A stretch of DNA of 64,000 bases from an uncultured Stenotrophomonas sp. (GCF_913778665.1 NZ_CAJYVQ010000012.1:248001-312000), one strand, 5' to 3'; positions 9,888-19,202 are shown, numbered from the stretch's first letter. Notes: generated by a model not told the origin, from the letters alone. Translations and numbers: made by a program.

Positions 9888-11108
9888 ATGCCGAACTACC
9901 GCTACAAAGCGCTCAACCCGCACGGCGAGATCTTCGACGGGCAGATGGAAGCGGCCAGTGAGGCCGAGCTGGTCGCTCGCCTGCAGGACCAGGGCCATCT
10001 GCCGATGGAGACGCAGCTGGCCGATGGCGGCGCGATCGGTGGCAGCAGCTGGCGCACCCTGCTGCGCCAGCGTCCGCTGCAGGGTGCGGCATTGCTGCAG
10101 TTCACCCAGCAGCTGGCAACCCTGCTCGGTGCCGGCCAGCCGCTGGACCGCGCGCTGTCGATCCTGCTCGGCCTGCCGGAAGACGAACGCTCGCGGCGCG
10201 CGATCACCGACATCCGCGACGTGGTGCGCGGCGGTGCACCGCTGTCGACCGCGCTGGAGCGCCAGCATGGCCTGTTCTCGCGCCTGTACGTGAACATGGT
10301 GCGTGCCGGCGAGGCTGGTGGCAGCCTGCATGAAACGCTGCAGCGCCTGGCCGACTACCTCGAACGCAGTCGCGCGCTGCAGGGCAAGGTGATCAACGCG
10401 CTGGTGTATCCGGCGATCCTTCTGGTGGTGGTCGGAGGGGCGCTGCTGTTCCTGCTCGGCTACGTGGTGCCGCAGTTTGCGCAGATGTATGAAAGCCTGG
10501 ACGTGGCGTTGCCGTGGTTCACCAACGCGGTGCTGCAGCTGGGCCTGTTCGTGCGCGACTGGTGGGTGCTGTTGCTGGTGGTGCCGGCGTTGCTGGCCCT
10601 GTTCTTCGAGCGCAAGGCACGGCAGCCGGCATTCCGCCTGGCGCTGGATGGGTGGCTGTTGCAGCGTCGCAGCATCGGCCGCCTGCTCGGTGAACTGGAA
10701 ACCGCCCGTCTGGCACGCACCCTGGGCACCCTGCTGCGCAACGGCGTGCCGCTGCTCGGCGCGCTGGGCATCGCCCGCAACGTGCTCGGCAACCGTGCGC
10801 TGGCCGCCGATGTCGAAGCGGCGGCCGACGAAGTGAAGAACGGTGCCGGCCTCTCGCTGGCACTTTCGCGTGGCAAGCGCTTCCCGCGCCTGGCGCTGCA
10901 GATGATCCAGGTCGGCGAGGAATCCGGTGCACTCGATAGCATGCTGCTGAAGGCCGCCGACACGTTCGAACAGGACAGCGCCCGGCGCATCGACCGTCTT
11001 CTGGCGGCGATGGTGCCGGCGATCACCCTGGTGCTGGCCTCGGTGGTCGGTGCGGTGATTGTCGCCGTGCTGGTGCCGCTGTACGACCTGACCAATGCCA
11101 TCGGTTGA
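9888..11108 (+). CDS. gspF: Type II secretion inner-membrane platform protein GspF (XpsF)
   Basis: Polytopic inner-membrane protein of 406 residues that forms the assembly platform with GspE, GspL and GspM. It has two T2SSF domains (about residues 65-190 and 268-390) and three predicted membrane segments, near residues 168-195, 222-240 and 370-398. The N-terminus (MPNYRYKALNPHGE) and the VGEESGALDSML motif are typical of the family. It starts 24 bases after gspE. Confidence 0.97.
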   Translation: MPNYRYKALNPHGEIFDGQMEAASEAELVARLQDQGHLPMETQLADGGAIGGSSWRTLLRQRPLQGAALLQFTQQLATLLGAGQPLDRALSILLGLPEDERSRRAITDIRDVVRGGAPLSTALERQHGLFSRLYVNMVRAGEAGGSLHETLQRLADYLERSRALQGKVINALVYPAILLVVVGGALLFLLGYVVPQFAQMYESLDVALPWFTNAVLQLGLFVRDWWVLLLVVPALLALFFERKARQPAFRLALDGWLLQRRSIGRLLGELETARLARTLGTLLRNGVPLLGALGIARNVLGNRALAADVEAAADEVKNGAGLSLALSRGKRFPRLALQMIQVGEESGALDSMLLKAADTFEQDSARRIDRLLAAMVPAITLVLASVVGAVIVAVLVPLYDLTNAIG

Positions 11109-11157
11109 CGATGGATCCCTACGCAACCCCGACACCCCGCAACAGAAAGGACCGTCC

Positions 11158-11601
11158 ATGATTGCTTCCCGTCGACCGATCCGCCTTTCCTTCACTGCCG
11201 CGCGCAACCAGTCGGGCATGAGCCTGCTGGAGATCATCATCGTCATCGTGCTGATCGGGGCGGTGCTGACCCTGGTCGCCAGCCGCGTGCTGGGCGGTGC
11301 CGATCGCGGCAAGGCCAACATTGCCAAGGCGCAGGTGCAAACCGTCGCCTCCAAGATCGACAACTACCAGATCGACACCGGCAAGCTGCCGGGTTCGCTC
11401 AATGATCTGGTGACCGCACCGGCCGGTGTCGGCGGTTGGCTGGGGCCTTATGCCAAGCCGGCCGACCTGAACGACCCGTGGGGCCACGCGCTGGAATACC
11501 GCGCACCGGGCGAGGGCCAGCCATATGAGCTGGTCAGCCTCGGCAAGGATGGCAAGGCCGGTGGCAGCAGCGTCGACGCCGACATCCGCTACCAGCCCTA
11601 A
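11158..11601 (+). CDS. gspG: Major pseudopilin GspG (XpsG)
   Basis: Main subunit of the type II secretion pseudopilus, 147 residues. The ATG at 11158 follows an AGAAAGGA ribosome-binding site. The prepilin peptidase site is visible (QSG before MSLLEIIIVIVLIGAVLTL, with Glu at position +5 of the mature protein). The C-terminal segment DGKAGGSSVDADI matches the conserved calcium-binding loop of GspG. Processing needs a prepilin peptidase that is not encoded in this window. Confidence 0.97.
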   Translation: MIASRRPIRLSFTAARNQSGMSLLEIIIVIVLIGAVLTLVASRVLGGADRGKANIAKAQVQTVASKIDNYQIDTGKLPGSLNDLVTAPAGVGGWLGPYAKPADLNDPWGHALEYRAPGEGQPYELVSLGKDGKAGGSSVDADIRYQP

Positions 11602-11607
11602 GCCTGC

Positions 11608-12102
11608 ATGACGCATTTCCTGCCGCGCCGGCTGCCACGCCCGCGCCTGCTCGGCAGGCGTGCGGCAGGTCTGTCGCTGCTGGAAATGCTGTTGGTGATC
11701 GCGCTGATTGCCGCGATCGGCCTGATCACCGCCGCTGGCCTGTCGCGCGGCTTTGCCGGCATGCAGCTGCGCAGCGCCGGCAAGGACATTGCCAACCAGC
11801 TGCGCATGGTGCGCGCGCAGGCCATCGCCCGCGGCGAGCCGCAGCGCTTCGTGATCGAGCCGGCGCGACGCCACTGGCAAGGTGCGAGCCAGCGCCAGGG
11901 CGATGTCCCCGCGCAGCTGCAGGTGCAGTTCGAAGGCGCCGCGCAGCTGGCCACCGCGCCCGGGCAGGGCGTGATCGAGTTCCATCCCGATGGTGGTTCC
12001 AGCGGGGGCCGCATCCGCCTGCAGCGCGACGGCGCCGAATGGCGCATCGATGTCGGCTGGCTGACCGGAGAGGTCCGTTCCGGCCCCTGGCGGGGCCCAT
12101 GA
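11608..12102 (+). CDS. gspH: Minor pseudopilin GspH (XpsH)
   Basis: Type II secretion minor pseudopilin of 164 residues. The prepilin motif G-LSLLEMLLVIALIAAIGL begins at about residue 20, after a basic leader. It is thought to sit in or near the pseudopilus tip complex. It starts six bases after gspG and its last codons overlap the gspI start (ATGA), so the two are probably translationally coupled. Confidence 0.93.
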   Translation: MTHFLPRRLPRPRLLGRRAAGLSLLEMLLVIALIAAIGLITAAGLSRGFAGMQLRSAGKDIANQLRMVRAQAIARGEPQRFVIEPARRHWQGASQRQGDVPAQLQVQFEGAAQLATAPGQGVIEFHPDGGSSGGRIRLQRDGAEWRIDVGWLTGEVRSGPWRGP

Positions 12103-12524
12103 AGCGGCGCGCGCGTGGCTTCACGCTGCTGGAAGTAATCATCGCCTTCGCCCTGCTGGGCCTGGCGCTGACACTGCTGCTGGGCAGCCTGTCCGGTAGC
12201 GCGAAACAGGTGCGCGAGGCCGAGGTGCGTACGCGTGCGGTGCTGCATGCACAGTCGTTGCTGGCCGAAGCCGGTGTCGCGTCCCCCTTGCAGGTCGGCC
12301 GCCAGCAGGGCGACTGGGAGCAGGGCCGCTACCACTGGGAACTGCAGGTGCAGCCGTGGGTGGAGCCGCGCGCCGGCAACGCCGCAGCGACGCAGGCGCA
12401 ATCGCCGGGCGCGCCGTGGCTGGCCGAACTGCAGCTGCAGGTCCGCTGGGGCGACAGCGAGCGCGAACAACTGCGCTGGCGCAGCCTGCGCCTGTTGCCG
12501 CCAGACCTGGAGAGCGCGCGATGA
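12099..12524 (+). CDS. gspI: Minor pseudopilin GspI (XpsI)
   Basis: Short minor pseudopilin of 141 residues. The ATG at 12099 overlaps the gspH stop and immediately opens a prepilin leader (MKRRARG) followed by FTLLEVIIAFALLGLALTLL. GspI nucleates the I-J-K tip complex in characterised systems. The protein ends four bases into gspJ. Confidence 0.93.
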   Translation: MKRRARGFTLLEVIIAFALLGLALTLLLGSLSGSAKQVREAEVRTRAVLHAQSLLAEAGVASPLQVGRQQGDWEQGRYHWELQVQPWVEPRAGNAAATQAQSPGAPWLAELQLQVRWGDSEREQLRWRSLRLLPPDLESAR

Positions 12525-13153
12525 AGCGCCGCGCCACAGGCTTCACCCTGGTCGAGGTGATGCTGGCCACCGTGCTGCTGGCCGGTGGCCTGGCGCTGGC
12601 CTTCGCGAGCGTGCGCTCGGCGATGGCGGTGAGCCAGCGTGGCGAGCAGATTGCCGCCGAGAGCGAACGCATGCGTGCGGTCGAGGCCCTGCTGCGGCGA
12701 CAACTGGCCGGTGCGCTGCGCACGCCGCTGGAAGTGCCTGATCCCACCCGCGAACCGATCTTCTTCCAGGGCGAAGAGCAACGCATGCTGTTCGCCGCCG
12801 ATCTGCCCGGTTACCTCGGCCGTGGCGGTGCCTACCTGCACGCGTTGCAGGTGGACGGCCGCAGCGGCCAGCAACGCCTGTTGCTGGATCTGGTCCTGCT
12901 GCAGGAAGGCGAGCGCATCGCCGAGAACCCGCCACGCCCGCCGGAGGTGCTGGTGGAGAACCTGAAGTCGGTGCAGCTGCGCTATCGCGGCATCGACGCA
13001 AGCACCGGCCAGGTGACCGATTGGATGCCGCGCTGGGATGACACCCGGCGCCTGCCGATGCTGGTGGAGATCCAGGTCGTGCCGGCCAAGGGCGCACCTT
13101 GGCCGGCGCTGGTGGTGGCGCCACGCGCCGGTGGCAGTGGAGGTGCGCGATGA
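12521..13153 (+). CDS. gspJ: Minor pseudopilin GspJ (XpsJ)
   Basis: Minor pseudopilin of 210 residues. The ATG at 12521 overlaps the gspI stop codon. The leader MKRRATG is followed by FTLVEVMLATVLLAGGLALA, a standard prepilin hydrophobic helix. The middle part (YRGIDASTGQVTDWMPRWDD) fits the GspJ family. It overlaps gspK by four bases. Confidence 0.92.
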   Translation: MKRRATGFTLVEVMLATVLLAGGLALAFASVRSAMAVSQRGEQIAAESERMRAVEALLRRQLAGALRTPLEVPDPTREPIFFQGEEQRMLFAADLPGYLGRGGAYLHALQVDGRSGQQRLLLDLVLLQEGERIAENPPRPPEVLVENLKSVQLRYRGIDASTGQVTDWMPRWDDTRRLPMLVEIQVVPAKGAPWPALVVAPRAGGSGGAR

Positions 13154-14013
13154 ACCGCCCGCAGGGCGCCGCACTGGTGCTGGTGTTGTGGCTGATCGCG
13201 CTGATGACCGCGCTGGTCGGTGCCTTCGCATTGAGCGCGCGGGTCGAGCACCTGCAGCAGCGTGTGCTTGACGATGATGCACGCGGCCAGGAGCGTGCGC
13301 GGGCCGGGTTGGAGTACGCGCTGACACGGCTGTCGGCCGACCCGCAGCGACCGCCGTGGCGGGCCGATGGCCGCACCTATCGCTGGCAGTTCGACGATGC
13401 CGCCATCGAGATCAAGGTGCTGGACGAGAACGGCAAGATCAACCTGAACCTGGCCGATGTGACCCTGCTCACCGCGTTCCTCAAGGCGCTGGGCGAAGAG
13501 GACGGCGAGGCCCGGCAGCTGGCGGGCGCCATCGTCGACTGGCGTGACGAAGACAGCCTGGTGCAAGCCGGTGGTGGCGCCGAAGCGCCCGACTACGCGG
13601 CGGCAGGGCTGCCGTACGGCCCGCGCAACAAGCGTTTCGAGACGCTGGGAGAACTGCAGCGGGTGCTCGGAATGCGTGGGCCGCTGTACCGGGCCATGCT
13701 GCCCCATCTGACCCTGTACAGCCGCCAGGCGCGGCCCGATCCGCAGTTCGCCAGCCCGCCCGTGCTGACCGCGCTGGGGCTGGACGCAGACACCGTACTG
13801 GCCCAGCGCGCGCAGCAGGAGCGTGACGCCGATGCCGCTGGCGGCGCGCCAACGCTTGCCAGCAGCAGTGGCACCTATAGTATCGAGTCCCGTGTCACCG
13901 ATGGCAGTGGACGCCGTTCGGTGCTGCAGGCAGTGGTACGCAATGGCTCGGGCGGGGTTCCCGGGCGGTCCTACACAGTGCTTCGCTGGGAGCAGGGAAT
14001 GACAGCAAGATGA
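13150..14013 (+). CDS. gspK: Pseudopilus tip protein GspK (XpsK)
   Basis: Large minor pseudopilin of 287 residues that caps the pseudopilus. The N-terminal leader MNRPQG is followed by AALVLVLWLIALMTALVGAF; position +5 is not Glu, as is usual for GspK. An acidic loop (DEDGE / DWRDEDSLVQAGGGAEAPDY) resembles the GspK calcium-binding region. The start overlaps gspJ by four bases, and the last four bases are shared with gspL. Confidence 0.93.
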   Translation: MNRPQGAALVLVLWLIALMTALVGAFALSARVEHLQQRVLDDDARGQERARAGLEYALTRLSADPQRPPWRADGRTYRWQFDDAAIEIKVLDENGKINLNLADVTLLTAFLKALGEEDGEARQLAGAIVDWRDEDSLVQAGGGAEAPDYAAAGLPYGPRNKRFETLGELQRVLGMRGPLYRAMLPHLTLYSRQARPDPQFASPPVLTALGLDADTVLAQRAQQERDADAAGGAPTLASSSGTYSIESRVTDGSGRRSVLQAVVRNGSGGVPGRSYTVLRWEQGMTAR

Positions 14014-15155
14014 CGGCTTGGCAGGACAATCTGCGACAGGTGCAGGGCCGGATCGGACCCGGCGCCGGTCGTTTCCTGCGCTGGTGGCGGCAATCGCTGC
14101 TGGCCTGGGTGCCGCCCCGCTGGCAGTGGGCGCTGGGTTGGGCGCAGGCGCGCCTGCTGCTGCAGCGCGATGGCGAGCAGCTGCAGGTCTGGCGCGAGGC
14201 CGGCGAGCGCCGCGAACCAGTGGCGCAGCTGCCGTGGCCGCTGTCACCGGCCGAACTGGATCGTGTGCTGGAAGCGCGCCTGCGCAGCCTGCCGCGGGTG
14301 TGGCTCTTGCACGCCGGCGACGTGCTGCGTCGTCCGCTGCGCCTGCCCGCTGCTGCCGCCGACCGTCTGCGGGCGGTGGTCGGTTTCGAGATCGACCGGC
14401 AGACGCCGTTTGAATCCAGCCAGGTCAGCTATGACGTACGCGAGCTGGGTGCTGCCGATGAAGGCCAGCTGCAGGTCGAACTGGTGGCGTGGCCGCTACG
14501 CCAGCTGGATGCCTGGCGCAGCAGCGTGGGCGAATGGGCCGATGCATTGGCCGGCGTCGATGCCATCGATGCGCACGGCACCACCCTGCGGGTGAACCTG
14601 CTGCCACCGGCGCAGCGCCAGCTGCGGAGCGATCCGATGCGGCGCTGGAACCTGCTGCTGGCCGCCGCCGCGCTGGTGATGCTGGTGCTGGCCGGGTTGC
14701 AGCTGCTCGACAACCGCCGCGCCGCCGCCGATGAACTGCGTGCCGAGGTCGAGCGCAGTGCACGCAATGCGCGCGGCGTGGCCAGCGAGCGTGCGCAGCT
14801 GCAGGCGCTGATCGACGGCGCCGCCTTCCTGGAAAAGCAGCGCAACCAGCGTGCAGGCACGGTCGAGATCTGGAACGAACTGACCCGGCGCCTGCCGGAA
14901 GGCACCTACCTGGAAAAGCTGGCGATCGAGAACAACAGCCTGCAGCTGATCGGGCTCAGCCGCGAGGCATCGCAGCTGGTGCAGCTGCTGCAGGACGCAC
15001 CGCAGTGGCGCAAGGTCAACCTGACCGGCGTGCTGCAGGCCGATGGCGCTGCCAGTGGCCGTGATCGTTTCACCCTGTCCGCCGAGCTGCAGCCGTTGCA
15101 GGCAGCGGCCCCGACCCGGGAGGCGGCCGATGCCGATGCCAAGCGCGCGCCGTGA
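14010..15155 (+). CDS. gspL: Type II secretion protein GspL (XpsL)
   Basis: Bitopic inner-membrane protein of 381 residues that links the ATPase to the periplasmic parts. The first ~205 residues form the actin-like cytoplasmic domain that contacts GspE. One membrane helix (about residues 211-232, WNLLLAAAALVMLVLAGLQ) is followed by a periplasmic ferredoxin-like part resembling PilN. The start codon overlaps the gspK stop. Confidence 0.92.
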   Translation: MTAWQDNLRQVQGRIGPGAGRFLRWWRQSLLAWVPPRWQWALGWAQARLLLQRDGEQLQVWREAGERREPVAQLPWPLSPAELDRVLEARLRSLPRVWLLHAGDVLRRPLRLPAAAADRLRAVVGFEIDRQTPFESSQVSYDVRELGAADEGQLQVELVAWPLRQLDAWRSSVGEWADALAGVDAIDAHGTTLRVNLLPPAQRQLRSDPMRRWNLLLAAAALVMLVLAGLQLLDNRRAAADELRAEVERSARNARGVASERAQLQALIDGAAFLEKQRNQRAGTVEIWNELTRRLPEGTYLEKLAIENNSLQLIGLSREASQLVQLLQDAPQWRKVNLTGVLQADGAASGRDRFTLSAELQPLQAAAPTREAADADAKRAP

Positions 15156-15861
15156 CCGCTGGCTGGCGCTGGCACTGCTGCTGGCAGTGCTGGGCGTGGC
15201 CTATCTCCTTCTGGTGCACCCGTGGTTCACTCAGCCGCTGCGTGAGATCGATGCCGATGTGGCGGCACTGCGCGAGCGCGAATCGCGCGTGCAGGCGCAG
15301 TTGCAGCAGAAGCCGCAGATCGAGCAGCGCCTGCGCGAGACCCGCGAAGCCCTGCAGCAGCGGCCGGGCTTCCTGCGCGAAGCCACCGCCGAGGCGGCCG
15401 CCGCTGCACTGGGCGCGAAGCTGCAGGATGCAGTGGCGATGGCCAGCCCGGGCAACCGCAGCTGCACCATCAGCAACCGCACGCCGCTCACCGACAACCG
15501 GCGCGATGCCGAGTTCGTGCGCGTGGCCATGCAGGTGCGCCTGCGCTGTGGCGTGGCCGAACTGGCCACGGTGCTGCATAGCCTGGAAACCGGCAGCCCT
15601 CGCCTGTTCGTCGAAAATCTCAACCTGATCGCACAGCGGTTCCAGCAGTCGCCGAACGAGTCCGGGCTGGGCCTGGACGTGTCCTTCGAGCTGGCGGGCT
15701 ACCTGTTGCCGGGTGCGGCAGCCGAGGCAGCGCCCATCGAAGGTGCCCCCGCAGCACCGGCACTGGACGCGGCGCCGGTGGCGCCATCATCGCCGGCGGT
15801 ACCGCCGGCACCCGCAGAGGCGGCGCCGGTGGACGCGCAGGAGGTGGCCGATGAAGCGTGA
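15130..15861 (+). CDS. gspM: Type II secretion protein GspM (XpsM)
   Basis: Inner-membrane protein of 243 residues with a short cytoplasmic N-terminus, one membrane helix (about residues 10-28, WLALALLLAVLGVAYLLL), a coiled-coil stretch (EIDADVAALRERESRVQAQL) and a PilO-like periplasmic domain. It ends in an Ala/Pro-rich tail. The start at 15130 overlaps gspL; a second in-frame ATG at 15136 is equally possible. GspM partners with GspL. Confidence 0.9.
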   Translation: MPMPSARRDRWLALALLLAVLGVAYLLLVHPWFTQPLREIDADVAALRERESRVQAQLQQKPQIEQRLRETREALQQRPGFLREATAEAAAAALGAKLQDAVAMASPGNRSCTISNRTPLTDNRRDAEFVRVAMQVRLRCGVAELATVLHSLETGSPRLFVENLNLIAQRFQQSPNESGLGLDVSFELAGYLLPGAAAEAAPIEGAPAAPALDAAPVAPSSPAVPPAPAEAAPVDAQEVADEA

Positions 15862-16621
15862 GCCGATCAGCCTGCGCACCGGTTTCCTGCTGGCGCTGGC
15901 CGGCTGGGCGGCGGCGGTCTGGCTCGCCACCGGCTTCGGCCTCGGCAGCCAGCTGCCCGGCGCCGATGGCGATTCCGATGCCGCGCCATCGCTGCCCGCA
16001 TTGCCACCGCTGGGCGCCGAGCGCATGGCCAGCGCCGACAGCTACAGCGCGATCGGTGCGCGCCCGCTGTTCGCCGAAGACCGCTTGCCGCGTCCCTACC
16101 TGCTGGGTGGCAGTGAACCTGCAGCCAGCGCAGCGCTGCGCCTGACCGGCGTGCTGCTCACCCGTGATTTCAGCATGGCCACCTTTACTACTGAACAGAA
16201 CCGCTCCCTGCGCCTGCGCCTCAATGGCGACGCGGTGGATGGCTGGCAGCTGGTCGCGCTGGAGCCACGCCAGGCCACGGTGATCGGCCCGGGCGGCAGC
16301 CAGGTGCTGGAACTGGCGGTGTTCAACGGCCAGGGCGGTGAACCGCCTACCGTGCTGCGTGGCGCCAATGGCGCGCCGCCGGCGCCGGGAAGCCTGCCGC
16401 CGCCACCACCGCAGCCACCGCCCGCTGTGGCCGCGCGCGCGGCCGATATGCCTGCATCCGCAGCGTCGGCCGCGGCTGCTGCCACCCCACCGCCTGCCAA
16501 CAGCAACGGCCCCAGCGAAGCGCAGATGCAGGCCATCCGCGAACGCATCCAGGCCCGTCGCCGCCAGCTGCAACAGCAGCAACAACCGTCGCCGCCCCCG
16601 GGCGATGGCACCAACCGATAG
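15851..16621 (+). CDS. xpsN: XpsN, the GspC-like periplasmic connector
   Basis: Bitopic inner-membrane protein of 256 residues, with a short cytoplasmic start, a membrane helix (about residues 9-28) and a periplasmic homology region (residues ~60-155, YSAIGARPLFAEDRLP...LTGVLLTRDFSMATF) like that of GspC. It ends in a Pro/Ala-rich linker and a Gln-rich tail. In Xanthomonas the XpsN protein replaces GspC and connects the XpsL-XpsM complex with the XpsD secretin. It overlaps gspM by 11 bases. Confidence 0.9.
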   Translation: MKREPISLRTGFLLALAGWAAAVWLATGFGLGSQLPGADGDSDAAPSLPALPPLGAERMASADSYSAIGARPLFAEDRLPRPYLLGGSEPAASAALRLTGVLLTRDFSMATFTTEQNRSLRLRLNGDAVDGWQLVALEPRQATVIGPGGSQVLELAVFNGQGGEPPTVLRGANGAPPAPGSLPPPPPQPPPAVAARAADMPASAASAAAAATPPPANSNGPSEAQMQAIRERIQARRRQLQQQQQPSPPPGDGTNR

Positions 16622-16630
16622 AGTGAATGC

Positions 16631-18835
16631 ATGAGCCTGCGTTTTCTTCCCTGGTCCTTTGCCCTCGCGCTGCTGGTCGGCTGCAGTACTGTTTCCGCGC
16701 CGCATGTGCAGCGCAACGGCAACGTGTCGACCACGCCGCCAGCCGGACAAGCGGCGGAAGTGGCGGCCGATGCTGCGCGTGACGCCCAAGGTGCGCCGCA
16801 GGCGGTGATCCGTCGCGGCACCGGCACCATGATCAACCGCGAAGCGGCACGCGCACCGGCGCCGGCGTTGCATGGCGCCAGCACCGGCGAGGCCACCTTC
16901 AACTTCGAGGGCGAGTCCGTACACGCGGTGGTCAAGGCCATCCTTGGCGACATGCTGGGCCAGAACTATGTGATCGCCCCGGGCGTGCAGGGCACGGTCA
17001 CCCTGGCCACGCCGAAGCCGGTGTCACCGGCGCAGGCGCTGAACCTGCTGGAAATGGTGCTGGGCTGGAACAACGCACGCATGGTCTACAGCGGCGGACG
17101 CTACAACATCGTCGCCGCCGACCAGGCCCTGGCCGGCACCGTTGCGCCGAGTACCGCACCGGCCGCCAGCGCACGCGGTTTCGAAGTGCGGGTGATCCCG
17201 CTGCAGTTCATCTCCGCCACGGAAATGAAGAAGGTGCTGGAGCCGTATGCGCGGCCCAATGCCATCGTCAACGTCGACAGCGGCCGCAACGTGATCACCC
17301 TCGGTGGCACCCGCGCCGAGCTGGAAAACTACATGCGCACGGTCGAGATCTTCGACGTCGACTGGTTGTCCGGCATGTCGGTGGGCGTGTTCCCGATCCA
17401 GTCGGGCAAGGCCGAACAGGTCGCCGCTGACCTGGAAAAGGTGTTCGGTGAAGAGAGCAAGACCCCCAGCGCCGGCATGTTCCGTTTCCTGCCGCTGGAA
17501 AATGCCAACGCAGTGCTGGTAATCACCCCGCAGGTGCGCTATCTCGACCAGATCCAGCAGTGGCTGGACCGCATCGACACCGCCGGTGGCAGCGCGCGCC
17601 TGTTCTCCTATGAACTGCGCTACATCAAGGCCCGCGATCTGGCCGAGCGCCTCAGTGAAGCCTTCGCCAGCAGCGGCAACCGCGGTGGCTCCAGCCCGGC
17701 CGGTCTCGCCCCCGGCGCGATTCCCTCGCAGCTGGGCAGCGACGGCGACCGCGGCATGGACAGCAACAGCAGCAGCTTCGGGTCGACGCCGGGCAGCAGT
17801 TCCGGTGGCAGCAGCGGTGGCAGTGGCAGCATGAACCTGCCGCAGCGCCAGTCTGGCAATGTCAGCGTCAGCCTGGAGGTGGAGGGCGACCGCGTCGGCG
17901 TGTCGGCGGTGGAAGAAACCAACACCCTGCTGGTACGGTCGAGCCCGCAGGCCTGGCGTTCGATCCGCGAAGTGATCGAGAAGCTGGACGTGATGCCGCT
18001 GCAGGTGCACATCGAAGCGCAGGTGGCCGAAGTCTCGCTGACCGGCGACCTCAAGTACGGCGTGAACTGGTTCTTCGACAACGCTGTGGCCGGGCGCGCC
18101 CTGACCGGTGCACTGGCCGGCGTGACCCTGCCGGCCGCCGCCGGCGGCTCCTGGAGCAGCCTCGCCGGTGCGGTCACCGGCGCCGACGGCGTCGGCTGGG
18201 CGTTCACCGGCCACAACGGCGCAGCGGTGGTGAGCGCGCTGGACAAGGTCACCGACGTGCGGCTGCTGCAGACGCCGTCGGTGTTCGTGCGCAACAACGC
18301 CGAAGCCACGCTCAACGTCGGTGACAAGGTGCCGATCAACACCACCACGGTGAACACCGGCATCGGCACCGGCACCTACAGCTCGGTGCAGTACATCGAC
18401 ACCGGCGTGATCCTCAAGGTGCGCCCGCGCGTGACCCGCGACGGCACGGTGTTCCTGGACATCGTGCAGGAAGTGAGCAGCGCCTCGGAGGTGCCGGACA
18501 ACTGCAACCCGACCGAGCGCAACTGCAACCCGCGGATCTCGACCAAGAAGCTGTCGACCGAAGCGGCGGTGCAGAGTGGCGACACCATCATGCTGGCCGG
18601 CCTGATCACCGACTCGGCCACCGATGGCAGCAGCGGCATTCCCGGCCTGAGCCGGATTCCGGTGGTCGGTGCGCTGTTCGGGCAGAAGAGCCGCACCAGC
18701 CGCCGTTCGGAAGTGATCGTGCTGCTGACCCCGAGCATCGTCCGTAACGGGCTGGAGGCACGCAACCTGACCGACGAGTACAGCCAGCGTTTCCGCGCGA
18801 TGGAGCCGCTGAACCAGCCGCGCGCGAAGAAGTAA
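16631..18835 (+). CDS. gspD: Type II secretion outer-membrane secretin GspD (XpsD)
   Basis: Outer-membrane channel of 734 residues. The N-terminus is a lipoprotein-type signal (LLVGC, Cys about residue 18), consistent with acylation and membrane targeting. Periplasmic N0-N3 domains span about residues 95-440, with a Gly/Ser-rich insertion (residues ~350-410) inside N3. The secretin core follows (VPINTTTVNTGIGTGTYSSV; SGDTIMLAGLITDS; VPVVGALFG-type motif IPVVGALFG). It is the last gene of the operon, as in Xanthomonas xps clusters. Confidence 0.97.
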   Translation: MSLRFLPWSFALALLVGCSTVSAPHVQRNGNVSTTPPAGQAAEVAADAARDAQGAPQAVIRRGTGTMINREAARAPAPALHGASTGEATFNFEGESVHAVVKAILGDMLGQNYVIAPGVQGTVTLATPKPVSPAQALNLLEMVLGWNNARMVYSGGRYNIVAADQALAGTVAPSTAPAASARGFEVRVIPLQFISATEMKKVLEPYARPNAIVNVDSGRNVITLGGTRAELENYMRTVEIFDVDWLSGMSVGVFPIQSGKAEQVAADLEKVFGEESKTPSAGMFRFLPLENANAVLVITPQVRYLDQIQQWLDRIDTAGGSARLFSYELRYIKARDLAERLSEAFASSGNRGGSSPAGLAPGAIPSQLGSDGDRGMDSNSSSFGSTPGSSSGGSSGGSGSMNLPQRQSGNVSVSLEVEGDRVGVSAVEETNTLLVRSSPQAWRSIREVIEKLDVMPLQVHIEAQVAEVSLTGDLKYGVNWFFDNAVAGRALTGALAGVTLPAAAGGSWSSLAGAVTGADGVGWAFTGHNGAAVVSALDKVTDVRLLQTPSVFVRNNAEATLNVGDKVPINTTTVNTGIGTGTYSSVQYIDTGVILKVRPRVTRDGTVFLDIVQEVSSASEVPDNCNPTERNCNPRISTKKLSTEAAVQSGDTIMLAGLITDSATDGSSGIPGLSRIPVVGALFGQKSRTSRRSEVIVLLTPSIVRNGLEARNLTDEYSQRFRAMEPLNQPRAKK

Positions 18836-18919
18836 GGGGGTTCGGCCGGGCGGCACCCGGCACCCGCAGAGGCCAGAGCCGGAGCAACAGCAACAGCAAC
18901 AGCGGGTCTTCTGAGGGAT

Positions 18920-19021
18920 GGCGGGGCACTGTGGGTTTGCGGGGACGCCGTAACCCCATCCATGGGGGCTTGGTCGCCGCATCCATGCGGCTCACACCCC
19001 GCAAACCCACAGTGCCCCGCC
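18920..19021. repeat. Long palindromic element, copy 1
   Basis: A perfect 25-bp inverted repeat (18920-18944 and 18997-19021) encloses smaller palindromes (CCATCCATGG and GCCGCATCCATGCGGC types). As RNA it would fold into a very stable hairpin. It has no coding capacity. A diverged copy in the opposite orientation follows at 19203-19300. It lies just downstream of gspD and may stop or stabilise that transcript. Confidence 0.85.
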
Positions 19022-19045
19022 CTCGACAGATTCCCGCGGCTGTTG

Positions 19046-19093
19046 GTAGGTGTCGACCTTGGTCGACACGGTAGATCCACGCCATGCGTGGAT
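19046..19093 (+). repeat. SMAG-type GTAG palindrome dimer
   Basis: Two adjacent palindromes each begin with GTAG: GTGTCGACC-TT-GGTCGACAC after the first, and ATCCACGC-CAT-GCGTGGAT after the second. This is the layout of S. maltophilia SMAG/REP repeats, which are mobilised by REP-associated transposases and lie between genes. Confidence 0.85.
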
Positions 19094-19124
19094 GACTGTC
19101 TGTCAGATTTCGAAATCAGGAAAT

Positions 19125-19165
19125 GGGGTCAGATCCGTTCTCCGAAGGAAAACGGATCTGACCCC
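19125..19165. repeat. GGGGTC hairpin element
   Basis: A perfect 15-bp inverted repeat (GGGGTCAGATCCGTT / AACGGATCTGACCCC) with an 11-base loop. The same outer sequence GGGGTC...GACCCC recurs in related hairpins elsewhere in the window. Confidence 0.8.
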
Positions 19166-19202
19166 CAGGAACCCTTCCGGCAGATCGCAGGAATCTGTCG
19201 AA

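Noticed and set aside
8481..11363. A 960-codon open frame on the minus strand across gspE-gspG
   Set aside because: The plus-strand genes have clear family motifs. The antisense product has none.
18885..18902. CAACAG trinucleotide run as a coding or phase-variable repeat
   Set aside because: It is only a few units long, lies outside any gene, and belongs to the larger inverted-repeat region.
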